A DNA stretch of 64,000 nt from Kineococcus endophyticus (GTDB lineage: Bacteria > Actinomycetota > Actinomycetes > Actinomycetales > Kineococcaceae), in NCBI RefSeq assembly GCF_040796495.1, contig NZ_JBFNQN010000010.1:1-64000 (forward strand), in the 5' to 3' direction. Position numbers and translations under genes: made by a program. Position 1 is the first letter of the stretch, and each line of letters starts with the position of its first letter. Below are positions 50,146-59,676 of this stretch, in pieces. Below the pieces are notes generated by a model that had not been told where the DNA came from, made no database searches, and saw nothing but the letters and a program-made list of their open reading frames with translations.

Positions 50146-51068
50146 GCGGCCACGGACACGGCCACGGACACGGCCACGGACACGCCGAGTCCCTCGACGA
50201 CGCTCTCACAGCGAGTTCCGCCGGGATCCGCGCGGTGAAGCTGAGCCTCGTGGGTCTCGCGGTCACCGCTGCGCTGCAGGCCGTCGTGGCGGTCGCGTCG
50301 GGGTCGGTCGCCCTGTTCGCCGACACCGTGCACAACGCCGCCGACGCGCTGACGGCCGTCCCGCTGTGGATCGCCTTCGCGCTGGGACGTCGGGCGGCCA
50401 CCCGGCGGTTCACCTACGGGTACGGCCGGGCCGAGGACCTGGCCGGGCTGTTCGTCGTGGTGGTCATCGCGGCGTCCGCGCTGGTCGCCGGTGTCGAGGC
50501 GGTGCGGCGCCTGCTCGACCCCGCGCCGGTCGAGCACCTGGGCTGGGTGGCGCTGGCCGGTCTGGTGGGTTTCGCCGGGAACGAGGCGGTCGCCCGGCTC
50601 CGCATCCGCACCGGCCGGCGCATCGGTTCCGCCGCCCTCGTCGCGGACGGTCTGCACGCGCGCACCGACGGGTTCACGTCCCTCGCCGTCCTCGTCGGCG
50701 CCGGCGGGGTGGCTGTGGGGTTACCGCTGGCCGACCCGCTCGTGGGGCTGGTCATCACCGTGGCGATCCTGGCCGTCCTGCGCACCGCGGCGCGTGACGT
50801 GTTCGCCCGCCTCATGGACGGGGTGGACCCCGAACTCGTCCACACGGCGGAGGTCACCCTCGCCGCCCAGTCCGGGGTGCTGGCGGTGCGGACGGTCCGG
50901 TTGCGCTGGACTGGCCACCGGTTGCTCGCCGACGCCGAACTCGACGTGGACCCCACCAGCTCCCTCGCGGAGGCGCACGACCTCGCGCACCGTGCCGAAA
51001 CGGCTCTGACGCAAGCGGTCCCGAGGCTCGACCGGGCATTGGTCCACGCGTACCCCGGGCACCCCTAG
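50142..51068 (+). CDS. CDF family divalent metal cation exporter
   Basis: This 308-aa proton-coupled exporter has an N-terminal GHGHGHGHGHGH metal-binding tail, six helices, and the two HxxxD metal sites in helices 2 and 5 (FADTVHNAADAL, DGLHARTDGF). A C-terminal cytoplasmic domain follows. With HxxxD in both helices, zinc is the likeliest substrate. Co-expressed with the ArsR sensor. Its TAG stop shares CTAG with the convergent HNH gene. Confidence 0.92.
   Translation: MSGHGHGHGHGHGHAESLDDALTASSAGIRAVKLSLVGLAVTAALQAVVAVASGSVALFADTVHNAADALTAVPLWIAFALGRRAATRRFTYGYGRAEDLAGLFVVVVIAASALVAGVEAVRRLLDPAPVEHLGWVALAGLVGFAGNEAVARLRIRTGRRIGSAALVADGLHARTDGFTSLAVLVGAGGVAVGLPLADPLVGLVITVAILAVLRTAARDVFARLMDGVDPELVHTAEVTLAAQSGVLAVRTVRLRWTGHRLLADAELDVDPTSSLAEAHDLAHRAETALTQAVPRLDRALVHAYPGHP
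50148..50183 (+). repeat. Three 12-bp repeats coding the His-rich tail
   Basis: GGCCACGGACAC is repeated three times without mismatch, encoding GHGH units; length may vary by slippage. Confidence 0.8.
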
Positions 51069-52567
51069 AACGGTGGCGGGTCGTCGTCGGGGGCAGCGCG
51101 CAGCACCGCGACTCGTGCGGCGCGGTCGTCGACGTGCTCCCACACGAACTGGGTCTTGAACCGGTGGTGTGTCCGGCACAACGCCTGCAGGTTCTCGGCG
51201 GTGGTGGGGCCTTCGGGCCAGGGGACGACGTGGTCCAGGTCGCAGTCCGCGGCCGGTCGCACGCACCCCGGGCCGCGGCACGTCTCGTCGCGGGCGACGA
51301 TGAACCGGCGCAACGCCGCGGAGGGGCGGTAGACGTCGGCGGCGACGTCGATCACCTCGCGGGTGCCGGGGGCGGTGACGACCTTGCGCCAGGTGGCGTC
51401 GGGGTCGGCGGCCAATTCACGCGCCGTCTCGATGGACACCGGGCCGAGGCCGTCCACCCAGGCCGAGTTCTCGGGAAGTTCCCCGCCGTTGTCCTCGTCG
51501 GTGCCGAAGAGGGTGGTCGCGTCGACGCGCAGCAGGACGTGGACGCTGGTCGCGGGCCGGTGACTGCGCCCGGTGGTGACGGGGTGGTCCTCGTCGGCCG
51601 GTTGCTGGTGCTGCTCGTCGGAGGTGGCGGGGGTCCAGCGGGTGAGGCCGTCGCGCAGGACGTCGACGAGGGCGTCGTTGACCCTGGTGGCGTGGTCGCG
51701 GGTGTCGTGCAGGCCGTGGGTCTTGGTGTGGTCGGTGGTGGCGTCGGCGCAGGCGGTGGCGAACGTCATCAACCGCCGTCCCAGGCCCAGGGGGAGCTCC
51801 AGGGACAGGTGGGCGGTGGCGCCGTCCTCGCAGTCGGTCAGAACCGCTTCGCGGCCGGGTTGGCGTCGGTGGCGGGTGATCTGGCGGTGGTGGGGGGTCT
51901 TGCGTTCGACGAGGCGGAAGCAGCGTCCGCGGAGGGCATCGCCGACGTGACCGGCGCGGGCGAAGGTGAGAGCGGCGTCGTAGAAGGTGTCACGGGCCGC
52001 GGTGAGGGCGTCGCCGCTGAGCAGGGCGGCTCCTTCGACGATCTGCTCGACGCCGTTCTCGTCGGTGCTGATCGTGCCGGTGAGGCAGCTCAGGCGCCAG
52101 GCCTGGGAGGTGATGGTCTTGGCCTGGCGCATGGTGATGGAGCCGTCGGCGACGGCGGTCCACAGGCGCCGCTCCGTGGTGCCGGTGTCGTGGGCCCAGG
52201 TGGTGTGCAGGACGGCGGCCTGCAGGTCCATGCCGTGGGCGCGGGAATAGTGCAGGGCGACGAGTTCGAGGGCGCACCGCAGCGGGGTCATGACCCGGCC
52301 GGTGGCCCACTGGGGCAGGCGGCTGCTCCGCTCGACCTGGTCGGTGGCGATGGCGCGTTGGTCGGGGGCGGGGTGGTGGCGCAGGTGTTCGACGAGGTCG
52401 GCCAGGGCGAGCAGTTCGGCCGCTTCGGCCTGGTCCTTGGTACGACGCAGTCCGGCGAGGTGGGCCGTGAGGTCGAGGTCGGTGAACCCGTCGGCGTCGA
52501 GGGGGAACCGGGTCGGCAGCACGGAGCGCGTGGGGTGTCCCGCGTGCTCCAGAACCGCTGCCGTCAT
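51065..52567 (-). CDS. DUF222 / HNH endonuclease domain protein (13E12-type)
   Basis: This 500-aa protein has an N-terminal DUF222 helical region (AEAAELLALADLVEHLRHH, RCALELVALHYSRAHGMD) and a C-terminal HNH nuclease (RDETCRGPGCVRPAADCDLDHVVPWPEGPTTAENLQALCRTHHRFK, split) with Cys ligands and DLDHV. Such REP13E12-like genes are numerous in actinobacterial genomes and behave like dispersed repeats; function is unknown. ATG 52567 is 6 nt behind TAGGAT. Confidence 0.9.
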   Translation of the reverse strand: MTAAVLEHAGHPTRSVLPTRFPLDADGFTDLDLTAHLAGLRRTKDQAEAAELLALADLVEHLRHHPAPDQRAIATDQVERSSRLPQWATGRVMTPLRCALELVALHYSRAHGMDLQAAVLHTTWAHDTGTTERRLWTAVADGSITMRQAKTITSQAWRLSCLTGTISTDENGVEQIVEGAALLSGDALTAARDTFYDAALTFARAGHVGDALRGRCFRLVERKTPHHRQITRHRRQPGREAVLTDCEDGATAHLSLELPLGLGRRLMTFATACADATTDHTKTHGLHDTRDHATRVNDALVDVLRDGLTRWTPATSDEQHQQPADEDHPVTTGRSHRPATSVHVLLRVDATTLFGTDEDNGGELPENSAWVDGLGPVSIETARELAADPDATWRKVVTAPGTREVIDVAADVYRPSAALRRFIVARDETCRGPGCVRPAADCDLDHVVPWPEGPTTAENLQALCRTHHRFKTQFVWEHVDDRAARVAVLRAAPDDDPPPF

Positions 52568-52579
52568 GCCCTGATCCTA
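52568..52579 (-). promoter_or_regulatory. Leaderless -10 element, TAGGAT-N6-ATG
   Basis: Minus-strand TAGGAT (52579-52574) lies 6 nt before ATG 52567. Confidence 0.55.
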
Positions 52580-52650
52580 CCGTCCAGGATCCGTTCGAAC
52601 AAGGCGAACACGCTGTGCAGCAGCGACTTCGGAGAGTCGACGGCCTGATC

Positions 52651-53541
52651 TCATCGCCGCGCGATCCACCGCTCCGCGGGCACCGGCGGGAGTTCCCCGG
52701 CGATCTGCCAGGGCCTCCCGAGGACCTCGGGCGGGTCGACGTAGAGGCGCGTCGTCCGGTGCAGGACAGCCCCCGGAGCCGGGTGCCCCACGACGGTCCA
52801 GGCACCCGGGTCGCGACGGAACTCCGCCACCTGCGCGCCCGTCGCGGGGTGCGTGAGCAGGAGGACCCAGAACTCGTCGTCGGTCATCGAGTGAATCCCC
52901 GGTCCGTCGACGACGGCGGCGGACCAGTTCCGGACGAGTCCCGTGGCGACCACGTTGGCGGGGGAGGACTGCGACCAGGCCTCGTCGACGACGAGGTCGG
53001 AGAGGACCCGCGCCGTCGCGGGGGAACACGTCACGGCGCCGTCGACCCACGAGCACCCAGCGAGGAGTTCCGCCGGGTCCACCGGGCGGCCGCGCACCCG
53101 GGCGCTGCGGGCGTAGGAGTCGAGGTGGTCCAGCGTCATGAGGCCCGGACGGCGGGGTTCGACGGGGACGACCCCGTGCCGGTCGAGGACGGGCCGCAGT
53201 TTCGCGCGCCGACGTCGTCCGAGCTCGTGGTGGTCGAGCCCGCCCAGCCCCTCGAACGTGTGGCTCAGCGGCAGGTGCCCGATGTCGTGCAGCAGCGCCC
53301 CCGCCCTCGCCGCGTGGTCGTCGGGTGCGACGTGCGCGGTGAGGGCGAGGACGCCGAGGGAGTGCTCGAGCCGGGAGTACGACTGCGTGGTCACCGCGGC
53401 CGCGGCGCCGGCGTGCGCGACGAACTGCAGGCGGCGCACCCACCACGACCGCAGGAGCTCCCGCTCCAGCGGGGTGAGGACGACCGTGACGCCCCACAGC
53501 GGGTCGCGGTAGGTCCCGTCGAGGGCGAGGGTGTCGCTCAC
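52651..53541 (-). CDS. HD domain phosphohydrolase
   Basis: This 296-aa metal-dependent phosphohydrolase of SAMHD1/dGTPase-like kind has YSRLEHSLGVLAL (first His), LLHDIGHLPLSHTFEGL (HD pair) and a downstream Asp in TLDHLDSYARSARVRG. Likely substrates are nucleotides or phosphorylated metabolites, but none can be assigned. GTG 53541 lies 6 nt behind CAGACT, a degenerate leaderless -10. It follows aztC on the same strand. Confidence 0.85.
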   Translation of the reverse strand: MSDTLALDGTYRDPLWGVTVVLTPLERELLRSWWVRRLQFVAHAGAAAAVTTQSYSRLEHSLGVLALTAHVAPDDHAARAGALLHDIGHLPLSHTFEGLGGLDHHELGRRRRAKLRPVLDRHGVVPVEPRRPGLMTLDHLDSYARSARVRGRPVDPAELLAGCSWVDGAVTCSPATARVLSDLVVDEAWSQSSPANVVATGLVRNWSAAVVDGPGIHSMTDDEFWVLLLTHPATGAQVAEFRRDPGAWTVVGHPAPGAVLHRTTRLYVDPPEVLGRPWQIAGELPPVPAERWIARR

Positions 53542-53575
53542 CGGCCCAGTCTGGACCCGGTTCGGGTCTCGGTCG

Positions 53576-54436
53576 TCAGGCCGAGCAGTTCAGCCCGGTC
53601 CGCAGGGCCTCGAGGTTCTCGCGCATCAACGACAGGTAGTCCTGGCCCTCGTCGACGCGTTCGACGGGGTGCAGCACCGCGGTCTCCACGCCGAGGTCGC
53701 GGGCGAGCTTGTCCGCGACCGCGGGGTTGGCCGTCTCCTCGAAGAAGACCGTGGTGACCGAGTTCTCCCGGGCCACCTCCATCACGTCGCGGACGCGGGC
53801 GGGGGAGGGTTCCACCTCGGGGTCGACCCCGGCGATGCCGATCTGCCGCAACCCGTACCGCTGCGCGAGGTAGCCGAACGCCTCGTGCGAGGTGACGAGC
53901 GCGGCGTCCCGGCACCCGGCGAGCGCCGAGGCGTAGTCGGCGTCGAGGCGCTCCATCTCGCCGGCGAACCGGTCGGCCCCCGCGCGGTACGCCTCGGAAC
54001 CGTCGGGGTCGACCTCGGCGAGCTCGCCGGCCACGTCGCGACCGAGCGAGGCCATCCGGACCGGGTCGAGCCAGAAGTGCGGGTCGCGGTCGTCGTCGGC
54101 GTACTGCGCGGCGTCGACGAGGTGCCGCGGCGGCCGGGCGTCGAGGGCGTCGTCGATCGCGGGTTGCAGCCCGCTGAGGTGGACGACGACGTCCGCGTCC
54201 ACCATCTCGGCCACCTGCCGGGTCGTGACCTCGGTGCCGTGGCTGTCGTCCCCGGCGGCCAGGACGCTCGTCACCACCGCCCGGTCCCCGGCCACGGCCT
54301 CGGCCGTGAACTGCAGGGGGTGGGACGTGGTCACCACGCTCACCCCGTCCTCCCCGCCGGTCTGCGGGTCCGGTGACCCGCAGGCGGCGAGGAGGGCGAG
54401 GGCCAGCGCGCCGCCGGCCAGCGGCGCGGACCTCAC
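53576..54436 (-). CDS. aztC: Zinc ABC transporter substrate-binding lipoprotein AztC-like
   Basis: This 286-aa cluster A-I metal-binding protein has a lipoprotein signal with lipobox LLAAC, then putative ligands in TTSHPLQF, DDSHGTEV, RDPHFWLDP, VTSHEAFGYL and an acidic FFEETANP. It would capture zinc outside the membrane for an AztAB permease. The GTG overlaps the aztD stop by 4 nt. No permease or ATPase gene follows; the next gene is an HD hydrolase. Confidence 0.88.
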   Translation of the reverse strand: MRSAPLAGGALALALLAACGSPDPQTGGEDGVSVVTTSHPLQFTAEAVAGDRAVVTSVLAAGDDSHGTEVTTRQVAEMVDADVVVHLSGLQPAIDDALDARPPRHLVDAAQYADDDRDPHFWLDPVRMASLGRDVAGELAEVDPDGSEAYRAGADRFAGEMERLDADYASALAGCRDAALVTSHEAFGYLAQRYGLRQIGIAGVDPEVEPSPARVRDVMEVARENSVTTVFFEETANPAVADKLARDLGVETAVLHPVERVDEGQDYLSLMRENLEALRTGLNCSA

Positions 54437-55692
54437 TCGGTGACCTCACCGGGGACGGCGGTCAGCTCGTTCGGGGTGACCTCCAGCGTGCCGCTGGCGT
54501 ACACCTCACCGGTCTCGATGTCGACCGCGTGGATCTCCTTCGTCGCCGGCTCGGTGATGAAGGCGGTGCCGTCCATCGTGAAGACCTGCGGCTGCGGCGC
54601 CTGCCAGTCCTCCTGGACCTCCCACGGCGCCACGACGGGCGTGGAGCGCGTCACGGTCCCGGCGACGGGGTCGATGAGGTGCAGCTGCCCGTCGGTGCCG
54701 AGCACGACGCCCTCGCCGTTCTCGCCGCGTCCCAGCGACCGGTACCAGTAGGAGGTGCCGCCGGGCAGCTCCACCAGGCGCAGGGTGGCGTTCGTGGTGT
54801 CGATGAGCGAGACGCGCGTGGTGAGGTCGACCTCCGCGTCGGGGTTCGACTTGTAGTCGCCGAGGACGACCGGGGACTCGTCGGTGCCCCACTGGTTGCC
54901 GATGCGGCCGTAGGCGTCGGGGCTCTGGACCTTGGTGATCTCGGTGCCCTTGACGACGAGGACGCCGTCGCTGCAGCCGATGACGACGGTCTCGTCGGCC
55001 GCGACGGTCTCGCCGTGGGTGTTGGGGCACTGGTCGTTCGCGGCGATCTGCTGGTCCTGCGCGTCGAGGACGCGGATGCCGGTGCGGGCCTCTTCCGTCC
55101 CCTCGGTGACGACGAGCGACCCGTCGCTGCGCTCGACCGCGACGCCGTGGTGCGCGGACGGGGTCCTGTACTCGCGCGCCTCGCCTTCCTCCACGGCGTC
55201 GTGGGCGACGTGCTCGGAGTCGAAGGACACGACCTCGCCGGTGCCGTCGTCGAAGAGCGTCGTCCTGCCGGCGTGCCGGACGACGTGGCCCGGCTTCTCC
55301 GCGGCGTAGACGACGTCGGTCTCGTGGGGCTTCGCCGTGTAGTAGTGCGAGTGGTCGCCGTGCGGCTCGCTCCAGGCGCCGGCGTCCAGGACGTGGAAGC
55401 CACCGGCGGCGGACACCATCACGTGGCGACCGTCCCCGGCCGGGTTGAGCCGGGTGAAGCCGTCGTAGGGCACGTCGGCGAGCACCTCGAAGGTGGAGGC
55501 GTCGAGCACCTGCACGCCGCCGTCGTAGGTGACGGCGACCCGGGCCTTGGCGGCACCGACCTCGGTGGCCTCGGGGGCGGCCGAGGTGCTGGGTGGGGCG
55601 GCGGGTGTCTCGGAAACGCCACCACCGCAGGCGGTCAGCAGCGTCAGGGAGAGGGGGAGGGCGGTCAGGGACAGCAGGGGGCTGCGGCGCAC
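54433..55692 (-). CDS. aztD: Zinc metallochaperone AztD-like lipoprotein
   Basis: This 419-aa beta-propeller-like secreted protein has a lipoprotein signal (LLTAC) and repeated strands ([34 protein letters not shown]). The His-rich site [18 protein letters not shown] is typical of AztD, which passes zinc to AztC. GTG 55692 gives a normal signal peptide. A Fur/Zur-type palindrome at 55745-55759 precedes it, so zinc-starvation control is expected. Confidence 0.87.
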   Translation of the reverse strand: MRRSPLLSLTALPLSLTLLTACGGGVSETPAAPPSTSAAPEATEVGAAKARVAVTYDGGVQVLDASTFEVLADVPYDGFTRLNPAGDGRHVMVSAAGGFHVLDAGAWSEPHGDHSHYYTAKPHETDVVYAAEKPGHVVRHAGRTTLFDDGTGEVVSFDSEHVAHDAVEEGEAREYRTPSAHHGVAVERSDGSLVVTEGTEEARTGIRVLDAQDQQIAANDQCPNTHGETVAADETVVIGCSDGVLVVKGTEITKVQSPDAYGRIGNQWGTDESPVVLGDYKSNPDAEVDLTTRVSLIDTTNATLRLVELPGGTSYWYRSLGRGENGEGVVLGTDGQLHLIDPVAGTVTRSTPVVAPWEVQEDWQAPQPQVFTMDGTAFITEPATKEIHAVDIETGEVYASGTLEVTPNELTAVPGEVTE

Positions 55693-55731
55693 GGGAGACG
55701 TCCAACCTGGTCGGGAGCTGTGAACGTCGGA

Positions 55732-55759
55732 ACCGTAACACGAGTGAGAACCGTTATCG
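55732..55759 (-). promoter_or_regulatory. aztDC promoter with Zur-like box
   Basis: Minus-strand -10 TACGGT (55737-55732) would give a leader of about 33 nt. TGAGAACCGTTATCG at 55745-55759 fits the TGANAANNNTTNTCA Fur-family pattern except for its last base and covers the -35 to -10 region, so a bound repressor would block polymerase. Confidence 0.6.
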
Positions 55760-55817
55760 ACATGCCCTCCGCGATCTCCGGTCGAGAAGCGGGCCGGTCT
55801 GTGGTGGGGTGAGGTCC

Positions 55818-58133
55818 GTGGACGACGACACCGACACCGCCATCGACACACCCGAGGTCGAGACGGACACCGCAGAGGTCGAGCTGGTCGAGCACGAGCC
55901 GAGCGAGATCACGTACGACGAGCAGCGCTACCCGGCCCGCCCGCGGGCCCTGCGCCGTCCCCGCCCGCAGGCGCGGTTGCGCGGCACCGACGCGCCGCCC
56001 CGGCCCGAGGCGGGGGAGGGCCCGGCCGACGGGTCGAACCCGGAGTACGTGCGGTGGCTCCTCGTGCAGTCGATGCTCGCCGACGCGGAGAAGATCAGCC
56101 GCCAGTTCTCCGGCAAGGCGAGCATGTGGCAGAACCCGTACGCCAAGCCCGACCCGCGCCGAGCCGTCGACACGGCCGCGGTGTGGTTCACGGCGTACCC
56201 CATCTCCCTCGTGACGCGCGCCGGCCGGTCGTTCCTCGGCTCCCTGGGCGACCCGGACCTGTGGCAGGCGTTCCAGCGCATCGGCATCGACGCCGTGCAC
56301 ACCGGCCCGGTGAAGGCCGCCGGCGGGCTCGACGGCTGGCGCCAGACCCCCAGCGTCGACGGCCACTTCGACCGGATCTCCACCGAGATCGACCCGATGT
56401 TCGGGACCGAGGGGGAGTTCCGCCACCTGTGCGAGGTGGCGGCCGACCACGACGGCAGCGTCATCGACGACATCGTCCCCGGGCACACCGGCAAGGGTGC
56501 GGACTTCCGCCTGGCCGAGATGGCCTACGAGGACTACCCCGGGATCTACCACATGGTGGAGATCCCGCAGGAGCACTGGGAACTGCTGCCCGACGTCCCG
56601 CCCGGGCACGACGCCGCGAACCTGGACGCCGGTTCCGAGGCGGCGCTGTCCGAGCTCGGGTTCATCATCGGCCAGCTGCAGCGCGTCATCTTCTACGCGC
56701 CCGGCATCAAGGAGACGAACTGGTCGGCGACCCGCGAGGTCGTCGGCGTCGACGGTGTCACGCGGCGCTGGGTCTACCTGCACTACTTCAAGCAGGGCCA
56801 GCCGTCGGTGAACTGGCTCGACCCCTCCTTCGCGGGGATGAAGCTGGTCATCGGTGACGCGCTGCACTCCCTGGGCGACCTCGGGACGAGCGCACTCCGC
56901 CTGGACGCCAACGGTTTCCTGGGGGTGGAGAAGAGCGTCGAAGGCCCGGCCTGGTCCGAGGGGCACCCGTTGTCCGAGGCGGCGAACCACCTCATCGCGG
57001 GGATGGTCCGCAAGGTCGGGGGGTTCACGTTCCAGGAGCTGAACCTGACGATCGAGGACATCCGCGACACCTCCGAGGTCGGCGCGGACCTGTCGTACGA
57101 CTTCATCACCCGTCCCGGCTGCCAGCACGCGGTCGCGACCGGCGACACGGAGTTCCTGCGGCTGTGCCTGCGCCAGGCGCTCGAACTGGGCGTCGACCCC
57201 GCCTCCCTCGTGCACGCGCTGCAGAACCACGACGAGCTGACGTACGAACTGGTCCACTGGGCCACCCGGCACTGCGAGGACGAGTACGAGTTCCGCGGGG
57301 CGACCGTCACGGGCGGGACGCTCGCCGAGACGATCCGGGCCGACCTCGTCGAACGCCTCACGGGGGACAACGGCCCCTACAACCTCGTCTTCACCACGAA
57401 CGGCATCGCCTGCACCAGCGCGAGCGTCATCGCCGCCAGCCGGGGCCACCGCGACCTCGACAGCCTCACCGAGGACGACGTCGAGCAGATCAAGCGGGCC
57501 CACCTGCTGATGGCGATGTTCAACGCCTGGCAGCCGGGGGTCTTCGCCCTGTCCGGCTGGGACCTGCTGGGCATGCTGCCGCTGCCGGTCGAGAGCGTGA
57601 AACCCCTCCTCACCTCGGGGGACACGCGCTGGATCGAGCGCGCCGGGCACGACCTCATGGGCGTCGCCCCCGAGGCGACGATGTCGGCCTCGGGCATCCC
57701 CGTCGGGCGCTCGCTCTACGGCACCATCCCCGAGCAGCTGCAGGACGACAACTCGTTCGCCAGCAAGCTGTCCCAGGTGCTCGCGGTCCGCCGCGACAAC
57801 CGCATCGCGACGGCCCGGCAGATCGACATCCCGCCGGTCGCCCACCCGAGCATGCTCGTCATGGTCCACGAGCTGGACCCGGCCGACCACGGCGGCCGCA
57901 CCGCCCTGCAGGTGACGGTCCTGAACTTCGGGTCCGAGACGATCGAGGGCTCGGTGCGCTCGGAGCACTTCACCCCGCGGGTGCCGGTCACGGACCTGTC
58001 CAACGGCGGCGAGATCGGCTGGGTCGACGACCTCAAGAGCTTCGGCGTCTGGCTCAAGCCCTACGCCGGGTTGTCGCTCCTGCTGCGGGAGAACGAGCCC
58101 GAGGACGACGTCAGGCGTCCTGAGGGACGTTGA
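55818..58133 (+). CDS. GH13 alpha-amylase-family enzyme, trehalose-synthase-like
   Basis: This 771-aa protein has an acidic disordered N-terminus (about 1-60) and a GH13 barrel: region [12 protein letters not shown], nucleophile Asp363 in LRLDANGF, acid/base Glu407 in TFQELNL and transition-state Asp472 in [12 protein letters not shown]. The NHDELTxE segment recalls trehalose synthase (maltose glucosyltransferase), but the RLDANG and QELN signatures and the VPGH region differ from standard TreS. Substrate uncertain. GTG 55818 was chosen; GTG 55809 is also possible. The last 23 bp overlap the convergent LacI gene. Confidence 0.82.
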   Translation: MDDDTDTAIDTPEVETDTAEVELVEHEPSEITYDEQRYPARPRALRRPRPQARLRGTDAPPRPEAGEGPADGSNPEYVRWLLVQSMLADAEKISRQFSGKASMWQNPYAKPDPRRAVDTAAVWFTAYPISLVTRAGRSFLGSLGDPDLWQAFQRIGIDAVHTGPVKAAGGLDGWRQTPSVDGHFDRISTEIDPMFGTEGEFRHLCEVAADHDGSVIDDIVPGHTGKGADFRLAEMAYEDYPGIYHMVEIPQEHWELLPDVPPGHDAANLDAGSEAALSELGFIIGQLQRVIFYAPGIKETNWSATREVVGVDGVTRRWVYLHYFKQGQPSVNWLDPSFAGMKLVIGDALHSLGDLGTSALRLDANGFLGVEKSVEGPAWSEGHPLSEAANHLIAGMVRKVGGFTFQELNLTIEDIRDTSEVGADLSYDFITRPGCQHAVATGDTEFLRLCLRQALELGVDPASLVHALQNHDELTYELVHWATRHCEDEYEFRGATVTGGTLAETIRADLVERLTGDNGPYNLVFTTNGIACTSASVIAASRGHRDLDSLTEDDVEQIKRAHLLMAMFNAWQPGVFALSGWDLLGMLPLPVESVKPLLTSGDTRWIERAGHDLMGVAPEATMSASGIPVGRSLYGTIPEQLQDDNSFASKLSQVLAVRRDNRIATARQIDIPPVAHPSMLVMVHELDPADHGGRTALQVTVLNFGSETIEGSVRSEHFTPRVPVTDLSNGGEIGWVDDLKSFGVWLKPYAGLSLLLRENEPEDDVRRPEGR

Positions 58134-59145
58134 ACGGCGTGACGATCTGCACGGCCGAGGCGCTGCCGGTCAGCTCCGTGCGGGTGTAGGGAGCCTGCAG
58201 GAGCATCCGGCAGGCCTGCCGGCAGTCCGCCCGCAGGTCGTGGTGCAGCACCGCCGTCAGGTCGCCGCGGCGCAGCAGGTCGGCGTTCTCCCCGTCGAGG
58301 TCGTGCGCGACGAAGGCCGCGGGCCTGCTGCCACGGCGTTCGAAGGCCCGCACGACGGCCCCGTTGCCCCCGGCTCCCGCGCACATCGAGTACACCGCGC
58401 GGAGGCCGGGCCGGCCGCCGAGGACGGCGAGCACGGACTCCTCGACGACGGCCGGGTCCTGGTCGTCGTCGACGACGGTGAGCACGGGCCGCACGGACCC
58501 CTCGAGCTGGGCGAGGGCGGCCTCGAAGCCGGCCCACCGCTCCCGGTCCCCGTCCTGCGGCTGCAGGCCCCGCACGACGAGGACGGGCTCGGAGGGGTCG
58601 GGGACCCACTGCGTCAGCAGGTAGGCGGCGGTGGCGCCGGCGCCGCGGTTGTCGGCGCCGACGTACCCGCGCCGCCGGCTGCCCGGCAGGTCGCTCGCGA
58701 GCGTCACGACGGGGACCTGGGCGGCGGCCAGCTGCTCGACGGCGGCGCGGACCACGGGCAGGTCCGGGGACTGCAGCATTACGCCGTGGGAGCCGGTGCG
58801 CCGCACGCGGTCCAGCTCGGCGGCCACCCAGTCCGCGGACGCCCCCGGCGCGGTGTGGAACCGGGCTCGCACCGTGGCGGGGTGCAGCGCGGGCAGTTCG
58901 GCCTCCAGGGCCGAGCGCACGGCGTCGGTGAAGCGGGTGGGGGAGGCCATGACGACGTCGACCACCACCGTGCGACCGCTGAGGCGCACCTGCGACCGCT
59001 GTCGCTCGAGGTCGGCGACGGCGCGGCGCACCTGCTCGACCGTCGCGGTGCGCACACCCGGCCGCTCGTGCAGGACGCGGTCCACGGTGGCCTCGGACAC
59101 CCCCGCCTGCAGGGCGATGTCCCGCACGCTGAACGTCCGCCTCAC
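58111..59145 (-). CDS. LacI family transcriptional regulator
   Basis: This 344-aa regulator has an N-terminal HTH and hinge ([39 protein letters not shown], split) and a periplasmic-binding-like effector domain ([52 protein letters not shown]). The effector is probably a sugar or polyol. It may control the adjoining GH13 or the mannose-related genes. GTG 59145; start moderately certain. Confidence 0.9.
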   Translation of the reverse strand: MRRTFSVRDIALQAGVSEATVDRVLHERPGVRTATVEQVRRAVADLERQRSQVRLSGRTVVVDVVMASPTRFTDAVRSALEAELPALHPATVRARFHTAPGASADWVAAELDRVRRTGSHGVMLQSPDLPVVRAAVEQLAAAQVPVVTLASDLPGSRRRGYVGADNRGAGATAAYLLTQWVPDPSEPVLVVRGLQPQDGDRERWAGFEAALAQLEGSVRPVLTVVDDDQDPAVVEESVLAVLGGRPGLRAVYSMCAGAGGNGAVVRAFERRGSRPAAFVAHDLDGENADLLRRGDLTAVLHHDLRADCRQACRMLLQAPYTRTELTGSASAVQIVTPFNVPQDA

Positions 59146-59164
59146 GGGCAGATGCTCCCACGCT

Positions 59165-59199
59165 CGTGCGCCAACAGTTCGCGCACGAACGGGTAGCCT
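59165..59199 (+). promoter_or_regulatory. Leaderless MarR promoter with inverted repeats
   Basis: TAGCCT (59194-59199) is 6 nt before GTG 59206. Upstream lie CGTGCG-N11-CGCACG (59165-59187) and GTTCG-N4-CGAAC (59077-type arrangement at 59177-59190), plausible operators for the MarR dimer between -35 and -10. Confidence 0.5.
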
Positions 59200-59205
59200 G
59201 CCCCC

Positions 59206-59676
59206 GTGACGACCGAGGACCCGCTGGCGCTGGAACGGCAGGTCTGCTTCGCCCTCGTGGTGGCGGCCCGGACGGTGCTGTCCGTGTACCGCCCCGTCCT
59301 GGAACCCCTGGGCCTGACCCACCCGCAGTACCTCGTGATGCTGGCGCTCTGGGGACGCGAGCCGATGTCCGTCAAGGACCTGTCCGAGGCCCTGCAGCTG
59401 GACCCGCCCACGTTGTCCCCGCTGCTCAAGCGGCTCGAGGCGCAGGGGTTGCTCGAACGTCGGCGGCTGCCGGAGGACCAGCGCAGCCTCGCCGTCACCC
59501 TCACCGAGCGGGGGAGGGCACTGCGCGAGGAGGCGCTGCGGGTGCCCGGGCAGGTCCTCGACCGCCTCGGGATGGACGTGGCCGAGCTCGAACGCCTGCG
59601 GGACGGGCTGACGCACGTCATCGACGCGGCCACGTCAGCCGGGGCCACGACCGCGGGCCTCAGTCGAGGTCGGTGA
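59206..59676 (+). CDS. MarR family regulator, OhrR-like
   Basis: This 156-aa winged-helix repressor has an N-terminal ALERQVCFALVVAARTVLSVYRPVLEPLGLTHPQYLVMLAL (split), where the Cys in QVCFAL matches the reactive, peroxide-sensing Cys of OhrR. HTH: MSVKDLSEALQLDPPTLSPLLKRLEAQGLLER and wing RRLPEDQRSLAVTLTERG. No ohr gene is adjacent; the nearest genes are LacI and GH125. Its last 17 bp overlap the convergent GH125 gene. Confidence 0.9.
   Translation: MTTEDPLALERQVCFALVVAARTVLSVYRPVLEPLGLTHPQYLVMLALWGREPMSVKDLSEALQLDPPTLSPLLKRLEAQGLLERRRLPEDQRSLAVTLTERGRALREEALRVPGQVLDRLGMDVAELERLRDGLTHVIDAATSAGATTAGLSRGR

Noticed and set aside
51065-52567. Mobile intron or transposase
   Set aside because: The HNH protein belongs to the DUF222/13E12 type; no terminal repeats, target duplication or intron structure was seen.
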